From assembly GCA_964614575.1 (NCBI GenBank), contig CAZTLX010000065.1, positions 1-19,858 on the forward strand: DNA of 19,858 bases, written 5' to 3'. Every line of letters begins with the position of its first letter. Within the stretch, counting starts at the first letter, position 1. A program made the translations under genes and the position numbers. Below are positions 1 to 5,969 of this stretch, piece by piece. The notes under the pieces were generated by a model that was not told where the DNA came from, ran no database searches, and saw only the letters and a program-made list of their open reading frames with translations. Origin of the DNA: JBGTLW01 sp964614575. Lineage in GTDB: Bacteria; Planctomycetota; Phycisphaerae; Phycisphaerales; Phycisphaeraceae.

Positions 1-716
1 TGACCAAACTGATCGAGAAGAACACCACCATCCCGACCAGCAAGTCCGAGACGTTCTCGACCGCGTCGGATAACCAGACCGCCGTGACCATCCACGTCCT
101 GCAGGGCGAGCGCGAGTTCGCCAAGGACAACCGCACGCTGGGCCGGTTCGACCTGGCGGACATCCCCCCGGCGCCGCGCGGCATGCCGCAGATCGAGGTC
201 GAGTTCAACATCGACGCCAACGGCATCCTCAGCGTGCTGGCCAAAGACAAGGCGACGGGCAAGGAGCAGTCGATCAAGATCGAGGGCTCGTCGGGCCTGT
301 CGGAAGCCGAGATCAAGAAGATGCAGGCCGACGCCGAGGCCCACGCCTCGGAAGACAAGGCCAAGCGCGAGCTGATCGACCTGCGTAACCAGGCGGAGAA
401 CACCGCGTACCAACTGCGCAAGCAGTTGGAAGAGCACGGCGAGAAGGTCCCGGCCGAGGTGCGGGGCAAGATCGAGTCGGCGCTGTCGAGCGTGGAAGAG
501 AAGGTCAAGGGCGACGACGCCGCGGCGATCAGGTCCGCGCTCGATGAGCTGAACAAGGAGGCGCAGGAGTTGGGCAAGGCGGTGTACGAAGCCGCCGCGA
601 AGGAAGCCGGGGGTGCCGCGGGCGGTGCCGAAGCGTCCGGCGGCGATGCCTCCGAAGGCAAGCCGGGTCAGGGCGACGACGACGTGATCGACGCCGAGTA
701 CGAAGTGAAGAACTGA
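1..716 (+). CDS. dnaK: Chaperone DnaK (Hsp70), C-terminal part
   Basis: This is the 3' part of dnaK, cut by the window edge; the reading frame is open from base 3 and gives about 237 residues. Hsp70 DnaK is a cytoplasmic ATP-dependent chaperone working with DnaJ and GrpE. The visible part starts inside the substrate-binding beta-sandwich (NTTIPTSKSETFSTASDNQ, then VTIHVLQGERE, PAPRGMPQIEV and FNIDANGILSVLAKDKATGK, all close to the E. coli protein). The alpha-helical lid follows, then a Gly/Ala-rich linker and the typical acidic tail DDDVIDAEYEVKN. The nucleotide-binding domain lies outside the window. The gene ends normally and is followed at once by an intrinsic terminator. An internal ATG downstream of base 84 is not the true start. 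Identity is near certain. Confidence 0.98.
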   Translation, partial: TKLIEKNTTIPTSKSETFSTASDNQTAVTIHVLQGEREFAKDNRTLGRFDLADIPPAPRGMPQIEVEFNIDANGILSVLAKDKATGKEQSIKIEGSSGLSEAEIKKMQADAEAHASEDKAKRELIDLRNQAENTAYQLRKQLEEHGEKVPAEVRGKIESALSSVEEKVKGDDAAAIRSALDELNKEAQELGKAVYEAAAKEAGGAAGGAEASGGDASEGKPGQGDDDVIDAEYEVKN

Positions 717-754
717 CGCCGCGCCAGCGCCGGTTGATGAAGAACCACCCCAAG

Positions 755-783
755 CCGCGAGACCCTGCGTCTCGCGGTTTTTT
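755..783 (+). terminator. Intrinsic terminator of dnaK
   Basis: A perfect 8-bp stem CCGCGAGA/TCTCGCGG (755-762 with 770-777) with a 7-nt loop is followed directly by six T residues. It lies 38 bases after the dnaK stop codon. The U-tract exists only in the plus direction, so the site does not obviously terminate the convergent minus-strand pair. Confidence 0.93.
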
Positions 784-784
784 C

Positions 785-1141
785 TTACGCGGCGTCACGG
801 AAGCCGATCGTCATCACCACCCCGATCGCCTTAGCGATGCGCTGCACGGTGCGGAACGTGGGGTTCGCGCCCAGGTCGGTTTCGAGCTTCGACAGCCGGC
901 TGCGGTCGATGCCGCTGCGCTCGGCGATCTGGTCGAGCGTCAAGCCGCGGCTTTCGCGTTCGGCGCGTAAAAGCTTCATCGCTTCATGCGCCTGACGGAT
1001 TTCCGCCGCCGCCTCCCACGCTTCTTTGGAAAGGCGGGCGCGGTCTTTCTCGACCTGCGCGCGGATCACCGCGTGGCGTTGGCGCTGCTCGTCGGTCAGC
1101 CGACCACTGACGCGTCTGAACTTTGGTTCATCGTTCTGCAT
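785..1141 (-). CDS. XRE-family HTH protein, probable antitoxin
   Basis: A 118-residue protein with a charged N-terminal half (Arg/Glu/Lys-rich helix, roughly residues 15-60) and a C-terminal Cro/C1-type helix-turn-helix at about 60-110 (RESRGLTLDQIAERSGIDRSRLSKLETD, given here in pieces: LTLDQIAERSGI is the first HTH helix pair and RSRLSKLE the recognition helix). It is the second gene of a pair: its start overlaps the end of the upstream small gene by 14 bases, so the two are translated together. Order toxin-then-HTH resembles higBA and brnTA systems. Inference: it neutralises the upstream protein and represses the shared promoter. It could instead be a plain regulator. Confidence 0.75.
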   Translation of the reverse strand: MQNDEPKFRRVSGRLTDEQRQRHAVIRAQVEKDRARLSKEAWEAAAEIRQAHEAMKLLRAERESRGLTLDQIAERSGIDRSRLSKLETDLGANPTFRTVQRIAKAIGVVMTIGFRDAA

Positions 1142-1412
1142 CTTTAAGCTCCGGCTCCGGTTCGTAGGCGGTGACGGGAATCACCAGATACGCTTCCGCG
1201 ATGTACTCGAACACCACCAAGAGCAGCCGCCGGGCAGGCGAGTACCCCTTGACGACCCAGTATGCCTCGTTCGACGCGCTGCGGGTTCGCGTGTCGAAAA
1301 GCGTGCGAATGACATGTTCCGCCTCGGCGGGTGTCACATCGTGCTCGGCCAAATGCGCCACATTGCCGTCTTCCGCGTCGTCCCAGAGAATCGAGAGGAT
1401 GAAATCGACCAT
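1128..1412 (-). CDS. Small BrnT-like protein, probable toxin of a type II pair
   Basis: A 94-residue protein. The N-terminal pattern WDDAEDGNVAHLAEHDVTP followed by AEAEHVI resembles the start of BrnT-like RNase toxins (WD, then N-x-x-K/E-H-x-V, then EA). The middle has a beta-rich core (YWVVKGYSPARRLLLVVFEY, then AYLVIPVTAYEPEPE) as expected of the RelE/BrnT fold, but the usual C-terminal Arg-Ala-x-x-x-Glu-Arg signature is modified. It sits first in a two-gene unit with an HTH gene overlapping its 3' end. Toxicity and RNase activity are inferred from arrangement and weak family likeness only; an uncharacterised regulator partner is possible. ATG start at 1412. Confidence 0.65.
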   Translation of the reverse strand: MVDFILSILWDDAEDGNVAHLAEHDVTPAEAEHVIRTLFDTRTRSASNEAYWVVKGYSPARRLLLVVFEYIAEAYLVIPVTAYEPEPELKDAER

Positions 1413-1437
1413 CGTTTGATATCACGGCAGTTGACAT

Positions 1438-1465
1438 ATATTACCACATGCCGGTGGGCGGGCAA
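1438..1465 (-). promoter_or_regulatory. Candidate promoter of the toxin-antitoxin pair
   Basis: On the minus strand TTGCCC (1465-1460), a 16-nt spacer and TAATAT (1443-1438) form a sigma-70-like promoter whose -10 ends 25 nt before the ATG at 1412. The surrounding stretch is markedly AT-rich against the local background. The -35 is a weak match. Confidence 0.4.
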
Positions 1466-1531
1466 CCTTTGACTTGAGCCCGATTGTTCAAACCCTGCCC
1501 CGCTGCGCAACCCAACCCCGAAACCGCACCC

Positions 1532-2500
1532 ATGTTCCCCCACGATTTCCCCTTCGATCCGACCTACGGCTACACCGACCAGACGCTGCGGCAGGTCGAG
1601 CCGCCGGCCGTGCCGGGGGATTTTGCGGCGTTCTGGCGCGAGCGTTATGCCGCGGCACGGGCGGTGCCTGTGGCGTTGGCGTCGCGGCCGAGTGACAATT
1701 TCGACAGCAAGCATGTCGCGGTCGAGGAGGTTGAATTCGACGCGCTGGGGCTGGGGGGCGAGGAGCCGCGCCGCCTCGGCGGGTGGCTGGTCACGCCGAA
1801 GCGCGTCGCGCCCGTCCGCGCGGAAGTGGTCGGCCACGGCTACGGCGGCCGCGACGCGCCGGAGCTGCATCCGTCCGACCCGCCCGCCGTGCGCCTCTTT
1901 CTCTGTATGCGCGGCTTCCACCGCTCGGCCTCGCCCGACCTGCCCGACACCGCCGACCGCCACGTGCTCCACGGCATCGCATCGCGACAGACCTACCTCC
2001 ACCTCGGTTGCGCGGCCGACTTGTGGGCGGCGGTCACCGCGCTGCAAACACGCTTCCCCGAGTTCGCCTCCCGCACCGACTACCGCGGCAGCAGCTTCGG
2101 CGGGGGCATCGGCGCGCTGGCGCTGCCTTGGGACGCGCGCATCCGCCGCGCGGCGCTCGACGTGCCCAGCTTCGGACACCACCCGCTGCGCCTCACCCTG
2201 CCCTGCACCGGCTCGGGCGAGGCGGTCCGCCGATATCACCAGCGCGGCCACGACGTGATGCCCGTGCTGCAGTACTTCGATGCGGCGACCGCGGCCCGGT
2301 TCATCAGCCAACCCACGCTCGTGAGCTGCGCCCGCTTCGACCCCGCCGTGCCCCCGCCCGGGCAGGTCGCCGTGTACAACGCGATCCCCGGCGAGCGCAA
2401 GCGGCTGGTGATGCGCGACGGCGGGCACTTCGAATACCCCGCGCTGATCGAGCAGTGCCGCCGACGCGACGCGCTGATCGCCGCGTGGTTCGCGGCCTGA
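1532..2500 (+). CDS. Acetyl xylan esterase / cephalosporin-C deacetylase-like hydrolase (CE7 family)
   Basis: An alpha/beta hydrolase of 322 residues, the usual CE7 length. Visible CE7 landmarks: FWRERYA near residue 34, HGYGGR at 102-107 (oxyanion region), CMRGFHRS at 125-132 where CE7 enzymes have RGQ, the nucleophile elbow GSSFGG with Ser188, ARFDPAVPP with the acid Asp270, and GGHFEY with the base His299. The family removes acetyl groups from xylan oligosaccharides and related small esters. The usual Gln in both RGQ and GGSQGG is replaced by Phe, so substrate preference may differ. No signal peptide is seen, so it should be cytoplasmic. The ATG at 1532 is chosen over an in-frame TTG at 1484 because homology begins there. 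No clear ribosome-binding site. Confidence 0.82.
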   Translation: MFPHDFPFDPTYGYTDQTLRQVEPPAVPGDFAAFWRERYAAARAVPVALASRPSDNFDSKHVAVEEVEFDALGLGGEEPRRLGGWLVTPKRVAPVRAEVVGHGYGGRDAPELHPSDPPAVRLFLCMRGFHRSASPDLPDTADRHVLHGIASRQTYLHLGCAADLWAAVTALQTRFPEFASRTDYRGSSFGGGIGALALPWDARIRRAALDVPSFGHHPLRLTLPCTGSGEAVRRYHQRGHDVMPVLQYFDAATAARFISQPTLVSCARFDPAVPPPGQVAVYNAIPGERKRLVMRDGGHFEYPALIEQCRRRDALIAAWFAA

Positions 2501-2552
2501 GCGGCCCCCGGGGTGAAGACATGTACCAGGCGCCCCGCTTTGTATTCATTAA

Positions 2553-2649
2553 GGTTGGACAGGCATTCTTGTCTGTCACCGGCCCGAAGGGCCGGCCAAG
2601 CCGGATTTCGACCTGCGGTCGATCGACCGGCACGAATGCCTGTCCTACC
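2553..2649. repeat. Inverted-repeat element with ACAGGCATTC arms
   Basis: Arms GGACAGGCATTC (2557-2568) and GAATGCCTGTCC (2634-2645) pair perfectly and extend to GGT/ACC across one mismatch. Inside lie a second hairpin CCGGCCC-GAA-GGGCCGG (2579-2595) and a 14-nt palindrome CGGTCGATCGACCG (2616-2629). It occupies the gap between the esterase gene and the STAS operon. Read in frame it would encode peptides such as GQAFLSV and TGTNACPT, which from memory recur as spurious ORFs in planctomycete genomes, so it is probably one copy of a dispersed family. Confidence 0.8.
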
Positions 2650-2702
2650 CATTGGGTGTCATGGGGGTCAATGTCTTCACCCTCGACCGGCCCCGCGTTT
2701 GC

Positions 2703-2731
2703 TTGACACTTTGCCGGCCGGGGCTTACGGT
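2703..2731 (+). promoter_or_regulatory. Candidate promoter of the STAS/anti-sigma operon
   Basis: A perfect -35 TTGACA (2703-2708), a 17-nt spacer, and a weak -10 TACGGT (2726-2731), about 70 nt before the STAS start codon. The weak -10 lowers confidence. Confidence 0.4.
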
Positions 2732-2803
2732 TTGCGGCGGTTGATGAGTGCCAACGACGCGGCGTGGGCGACCACGGCCGTTCATCTTGTGGAGACGCAG
2801 GCG

Positions 2804-3163
2804 ATGTCCACCCAGGAATCACGACTCGTGGTCACCGAAGACGGCCAGGTCACCAAGGTTCAGTTCCTTGACCGCAACATCCTCGAAGAGGCGATGATCC
2901 AGCAGATCGGCGATCAGATCGCCGCGCTGGTCGATGCCGCGGTCAGCCCCAAGGTGCTGATCAATTTCGAGCACGTCGAGCACCTGTCCTCGGCCGCGCT
3001 GGGCACGCTGATCACCATCAACAACCGCATCCGCCAGAAGGGCGGGCAGTTGCGCCTGGCCAACATCGACCCGCAGATCTACGAGGTCTTTGTCATCACC
3101 AAGCTCAACAAGCTCTTCCAGATCCACGACGACACCGCCAAGGCGATGGCCAGCTTCAAGTAG
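2804..3163 (+). CDS. STAS-domain anti-sigma factor antagonist
   Basis: A 119-residue single STAS domain, the size of SpoIIAA/RsbV. The signature loop reads HLSSAALGTLI (60-70), aligned with DSSGLG of SpoIIAA, which puts the phosphorylatable serine at Ser63; the preceding Asp is Leu and the following Gly is Ala. Such proteins bind and sequester an anti-sigma kinase when unphosphorylated. The ATG at 2804 is preceded by GGAGA at 2791-2795 with good spacing; the longer open frame upstream runs through the repeat element and is not coding. The next gene encodes the expected partner kinase, so the two form a partner-switching pair. No sigma factor or PP2C phosphatase gene is in the window. Confidence 0.9.
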   Translation: MSTQESRLVVTEDGQVTKVQFLDRNILEEAMIQQIGDQIAALVDAAVSPKVLINFEHVEHLSSAALGTLITINNRIRQKGGQLRLANIDPQIYEVFVITKLNKLFQIHDDTAKAMASFK

Positions 3164-3219
3164 CCGTGGCCCGCTCGTTCGCCCCCCAGGAAACCCCCGG
3201 CCCTCAACCCCGGCGACGC

Positions 3220-3651
3220 ATGGGTGACTCACCACCAAACAAACTGGTGATTCCCAGCAAGCTGGATCAGGTGGTCCCCGTTCAGGACGAGATCATCAAG
3301 CGGGTCGAGGCGCACGGCTACCCCCAGCAGGCCGTATTCGCCATCCGCCTCGCCCTCGATGAGGCGCTGGCCAACGCGGTGAAGCACGGCAACCAACTCG
3401 ACCCGGACAAGTCCGTCCACGTGAGCTATCAAGTCACCGCCGAGCGCATGTGGGTCGAGGTCTGCGACGAGGGCCCCGGCTTCGTGCCCGAGGCGCTGCC
3501 CGACCCGACCGACGAGGCGAACCTGAGCCGGCCCCACGGCCGGGGAGTCATGCTCATGCGGGCGTACATGACCGAGGTCACCTTCAACGACAAGGGCAAC
3601 TGCGTCCGCCTGGTCAAAACCCGCGACTGCCCGCTGCCCAACACCGATTGA
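3220..3651 (+). CDS. RsbW-like anti-sigma factor, serine kinase (HATPase_c)
   Basis: A 143-residue GHKL ATPase domain. The N-box is ALDEALANAVKHGN (45-58; Glu48 and Asn52), the G1 box is DEGPGF (83-88), and the G2 glycine-rich lid is HGRGVMLM (106-113), all typical of RsbW/SpoIIAB kinases that phosphorylate a STAS antagonist and hold a sigma factor. It follows the STAS gene in the same operon. The start is uncertain: ATG at 3220 fits where homology begins (VIPSKLDQV), while an in-frame GTG at 3166, three bases after the STAS stop, would add an 18-residue Pro/Arg-rich extension. Neither has a clear ribosome-binding site. Target sigma factor or other effector is unknown. Confidence 0.9.
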   Translation: MGDSPPNKLVIPSKLDQVVPVQDEIIKRVEAHGYPQQAVFAIRLALDEALANAVKHGNQLDPDKSVHVSYQVTAERMWVEVCDEGPGFVPEALPDPTDEANLSRPHGRGVMLMRAYMTEVTFNDKGNCVRLVKTRDCPLPNTD

Positions 3652-3904
3652 CCCCGGGCCGTTGAATCACCCGCGCCAGGAAACTGAAACAAGCACCGTT
3701 TCGCCACCGCGATCCGCATCCTCCCGCGGGCCGCGTTGCGGGCGGGTGAAGGCGGTGTAATTAAATCACGTCGCTTGCTCTGATCGCTGAATCTGCGTGA
3801 AATTCGATGCCTTGGCGCCTTCGCGGTCAAAGTATGCCTGACCGACGGTCCGGGTCCAACTTTTCCGCCCGGCCCCCGGCCCCCGGTCCTCCCGAACCCC
3901 CTCC
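3652..3904. other. Intergenic gap with no convincing gene
   Basis: No ORF here has coding character. The stretch from about 3790 to 3835 (GAATCTGCGTGAAATTCGATG, shown as its first part GAATCTGCGTGAAATTCG, then CCTTGGCGCCTTCGCGGTCAAA) resembles a degenerate word-like dispersed repeat, but I find no second arm in the window. A CCC-rich run (3865-3900) precedes the ybeY promoter. Confidence 0.4.
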
Positions 3905-3933
3905 TTGGCTTGGGTGGCGGCTTGCGATACACT
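3905..3933 (+). promoter_or_regulatory. Promoter of ybeY-corC operon
   Basis: TTGGCT (3905-3910), a 17-nt spacer and TACACT (3928-3933) make a good sigma-70-type promoter with a start point near 3940. It favours the TTG at 3971 as the ybeY start, since the earlier in-frame TTG at 3905 lies inside the -35. Confidence 0.6.
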
Positions 3934-3970
3934 CTTGCACCTTGTTTTCGTCCCTGTTCGAGACCTCTGG

Positions 3971-4540
3971 TTGAACGCTATCGCGACATCGCAGCCCGAG
4001 CCCGGCCCGTTACCCGACGCGGCCGAGCCCGACGACGAACCGCCCGCCGGTGCCGCCGATTCGGCCGCCGCCGGCATTAAGCTATCGCTGGAAACCGCCG
4101 ACGCCGACCCGCCCCTGGCCGGCTGGCTGGAGCCGATGCTCGCCCGCGCCGCCGCGTTGTCCGACGCGCCCGTGGCGGCGCTGAGCGTCGTCGTTGTCGA
4201 TGACGCGGCGATGACGCTGCTGCACGACCAGCATCTGGGCCTGGACTCGACCACCGACGTGCTCACCTTCGACCTGCGTGACGCCGCGGACCAACCCGTC
4301 GATGGCGAGATCGTCGTCTGCCTTGACGAGGCCCGCCGCCAGGCGCAGCGGCGAGGGCACGACACCCGCGTCGAGGTGCTGCTCTACGCGGTCCACGGCC
4401 TGCTGCACCTGCTGGGGGAAGACGATCACGACGACGCGGACTACCGGCGCATGCACCGCCGCGAGGATGAGTTGCTGATCGCGCTGGGCATCGGCGCGGT
4501 GTTCGGGCGTGAGGCGCCGGGCGAAGGGGGCGAGCCGTGA
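3971..4540 (+). CDS. ybeY: Endoribonuclease YbeY (16S rRNA maturation factor)
   Basis: YbeY is a zinc metalloprotein needed for 16S rRNA 3'-end maturation and 70S quality control in the cytoplasm. The protein has the family core: LSVVVVDDAAMTLLH, then TDVLTFDL (95-102), GEIVVCLDEARRQA, and the metal site HGLLHLLGEDDH (142-153). The usual site is H-x3-H-x5-H; here one extra residue separates the second and third ligand (EDDH instead of YDH). A Pro/Ala/acid-rich extension of about 35 residues precedes the core. I take TTG at 3971 as start because it lies just after the predicted transcription start; no ATG is available upstream of the domain. The stop overlaps the next gene by four bases (GTGA). 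Confidence 0.92.
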   Translation: MNAIATSQPEPGPLPDAAEPDDEPPAGAADSAAAGIKLSLETADADPPLAGWLEPMLARAAALSDAPVAALSVVVVDDAAMTLLHDQHLGLDSTTDVLTFDLRDAADQPVDGEIVVCLDEARRQAQRRGHDTRVEVLLYAVHGLLHLLGEDDHDDADYRRMHRREDELLIALGIGAVFGREAPGEGGEP

Positions 4541-5832
4541 GCGTGGAGCTATGGATCACGATGATCGCGGCGTTGCTCGGCTGCTATTTTGCGGCGTGCC
4601 ACACCGCGCTGAAGACCTACTCGCGCAAGCGTCTGGCGGACCTGCTGGCCGAGCGTGGCAAGGAGGCGCAGCTCGAGCGGGTCAGCGACCGCATGGGCCA
4701 GTTCCTGATGGTCAGCGGTTTTGCGCGGTCGTGCATGAGCATCGTCGTCGTGCTCGCGATCGTGCGCGACCTCGAAGCCCGCCTGCCGGACACCGACCCG
4801 CTGGCGGTGATGGCGCTGGCGTTTGTGATCGCCGGCATCCTGCTGGGGCTGTTTATCGTGGCGATCCCCACCAGTTGGGCGGGCTACGGGCGCGAGCGCC
4901 TGCTCGCCTGGTCGCTGCCGATCCTCATCGTGCTGCGCCTGGTGTTCATGCCGATCGCGGCGCTGCTGTATTTCGTCGACCCGGTGGTCCGCCGCATCTC
5001 CGGCGTCGATCTGCTGACCGATGACGAGAAGGACAAGATCACCGACGAGGTGCTCAGCGTGGTGGAAGACCACCAGGAGGGTGCCGCGGTCGATGACGCG
5101 CAGAAGGAGATGCTCGAAGCGGTGTTCGACCTGCCGCGGACCACGGCGGGGGAGATCATGACGCCGCGCACCGACATCGAGGGCATCGAGGTCAGCTCCA
5201 CGCTCGAGGAGGTGCGCACCACGATCCTCGACGCCGGCCACTCGCGCGTCCCGGTGTATGAGGAGAGCCTCGACCAGATCATCGGCATCCTCTACGCGAA
5301 GGACCTGATCACATACCTCGGCGGCAACAGCAGGTTTGACCTGCGCGGCATCCTCCGCGAGCCGTTCATGGTCCCCGAATCCAAATCCGTCTCCGAATTG
5401 CTCGGCGAATTCAAGGCCCGCAAGGTCCACCTCGCCATCGTGCTCGATGAGTACGGCGGGACCGCGGGGCTGGTGACCATCGAAGACATCCTCGAAGAGA
5501 TCGTCGGCGAGATCCAGGACGAATACGAAAGCGACGAAGACGCCCCGCCGGTCATCCAGCCGATCGACGAGACGACCACCGAGGTCGAGGCCCGCGTCGA
5601 GATCGACACGCTCAACGATGAGCTGGGCCTGGAGATCCCCGAGGACGAGGACTACGACACTGTCGGCGGGTTTGTGTTCGCCAAGCTCGGGCACATCCCC
5701 GAGCCGGGCGAGAGCTTCGAGTTCGAGGGCCTGCGCTTCACCGTCACCGACGCCGAGCGCACGAAGGTGATTCGCGTACGGATCGAACGCCTCGCCACCG
5801 CGGATACCCCGGCCAACGGTAACGGCGCGTAA
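4537..5832 (+). CDS. CorC/HlyC-type membrane protein: DUF21 (CNNM), CBS pair and transporter-associated domain
   Basis: A 431-residue membrane protein of the hemolysin C/CorC family, linked to magnesium or cobalt homeostasis. Order of parts: N-terminal DUF21/CNNM membrane region with about four hydrophobic segments (residues 5-25, 58-78, 88-112, 124-147), an acidic linker (LLTDDEKDKITDEVL), two CBS domains (first starts at GEIMTPRTDIEGI, second at FMVPESKSVSELL, with VLDEYGGTAGLVTIEDILEE at its end), an acidic stretch, and a C-terminal CorC_HlyC domain (YDTVGGFVFAKLGHIPEPGE). GTG start at 4537 overlaps the ybeY stop, preceded by a GGGGG-type ribosome-binding site, so translation is coupled. 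ybeY and corC neighbours are also together in E. coli (ybeY-ybeX), which supports both calls. Confidence 0.9.
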   Translation: MSVELWITMIAALLGCYFAACHTALKTYSRKRLADLLAERGKEAQLERVSDRMGQFLMVSGFARSCMSIVVVLAIVRDLEARLPDTDPLAVMALAFVIAGILLGLFIVAIPTSWAGYGRERLLAWSLPILIVLRLVFMPIAALLYFVDPVVRRISGVDLLTDDEKDKITDEVLSVVEDHQEGAAVDDAQKEMLEAVFDLPRTTAGEIMTPRTDIEGIEVSSTLEEVRTTILDAGHSRVPVYEESLDQIIGILYAKDLITYLGGNSRFDLRGILREPFMVPESKSVSELLGEFKARKVHLAIVLDEYGGTAGLVTIEDILEEIVGEIQDEYESDEDAPPVIQPIDETTTEVEARVEIDTLNDELGLEIPEDEDYDTVGGFVFAKLGHIPEPGESFEFEGLRFTVTDAERTKVIRVRIERLATADTPANGNGA

Positions 5833-5848
5833 TCCCCCGCCCCCCCCC

Positions 5849-5947
5849 GTTTAGCGGGCGGCACGAAGTGCCCCTGTCCTGAAACCCGAAAACCGAATCT
5901 CGAAATCCGAAAAAAAGGCATGGGGCACTTCGTGCCACCCGCTAAAC
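5849..5947. repeat. Family A inverted-repeat element, copy 1
   Basis: Arms of 26 nt (5849-5874 and 5922-5947), beginning GTTTAGCGGGCGGCACGAAG, pair with a single mismatch at arm position 11 (C in the left arm, T in the complement of the right arm). The 47-nt loop is made of GAAATCCGAA-like words ending in an A-run. It fills the gap between the corC-like gene (16 nt before) and cysS (22 nt after). Confidence 0.95.
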
Positions 5948-5956
5948 CGGTGCGCT

Positions 5957-5962
5957 TATACT
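5957..5962 (+). promoter_or_regulatory. -10 element of cysS, likely leaderless
   Basis: TATACT ends 7 nt before the ATG at 5970, so transcription should begin at or next to the start codon. No Shine-Dalgarno sequence is present. The -35 position would fall inside the right arm of repeat copy A1, and no good -35 is seen. Confidence 0.5.
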
Positions 5963-5969
5963 TGCGGCT

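Noticed and set aside
1431..1436. Perfect TTGACA on the plus strand as promoter of the esterase gene
   Set aside because: No -10-like hexamer at 16-18 nt downstream (GC-only sequence); the AT-rich run fits the minus-strand promoter better.
1334..2428. 364-codon minus-strand frame opposite the esterase
   Set aside because: Antisense to a gene with an intact catalytic triad; overlaps the toxin gene in another frame.
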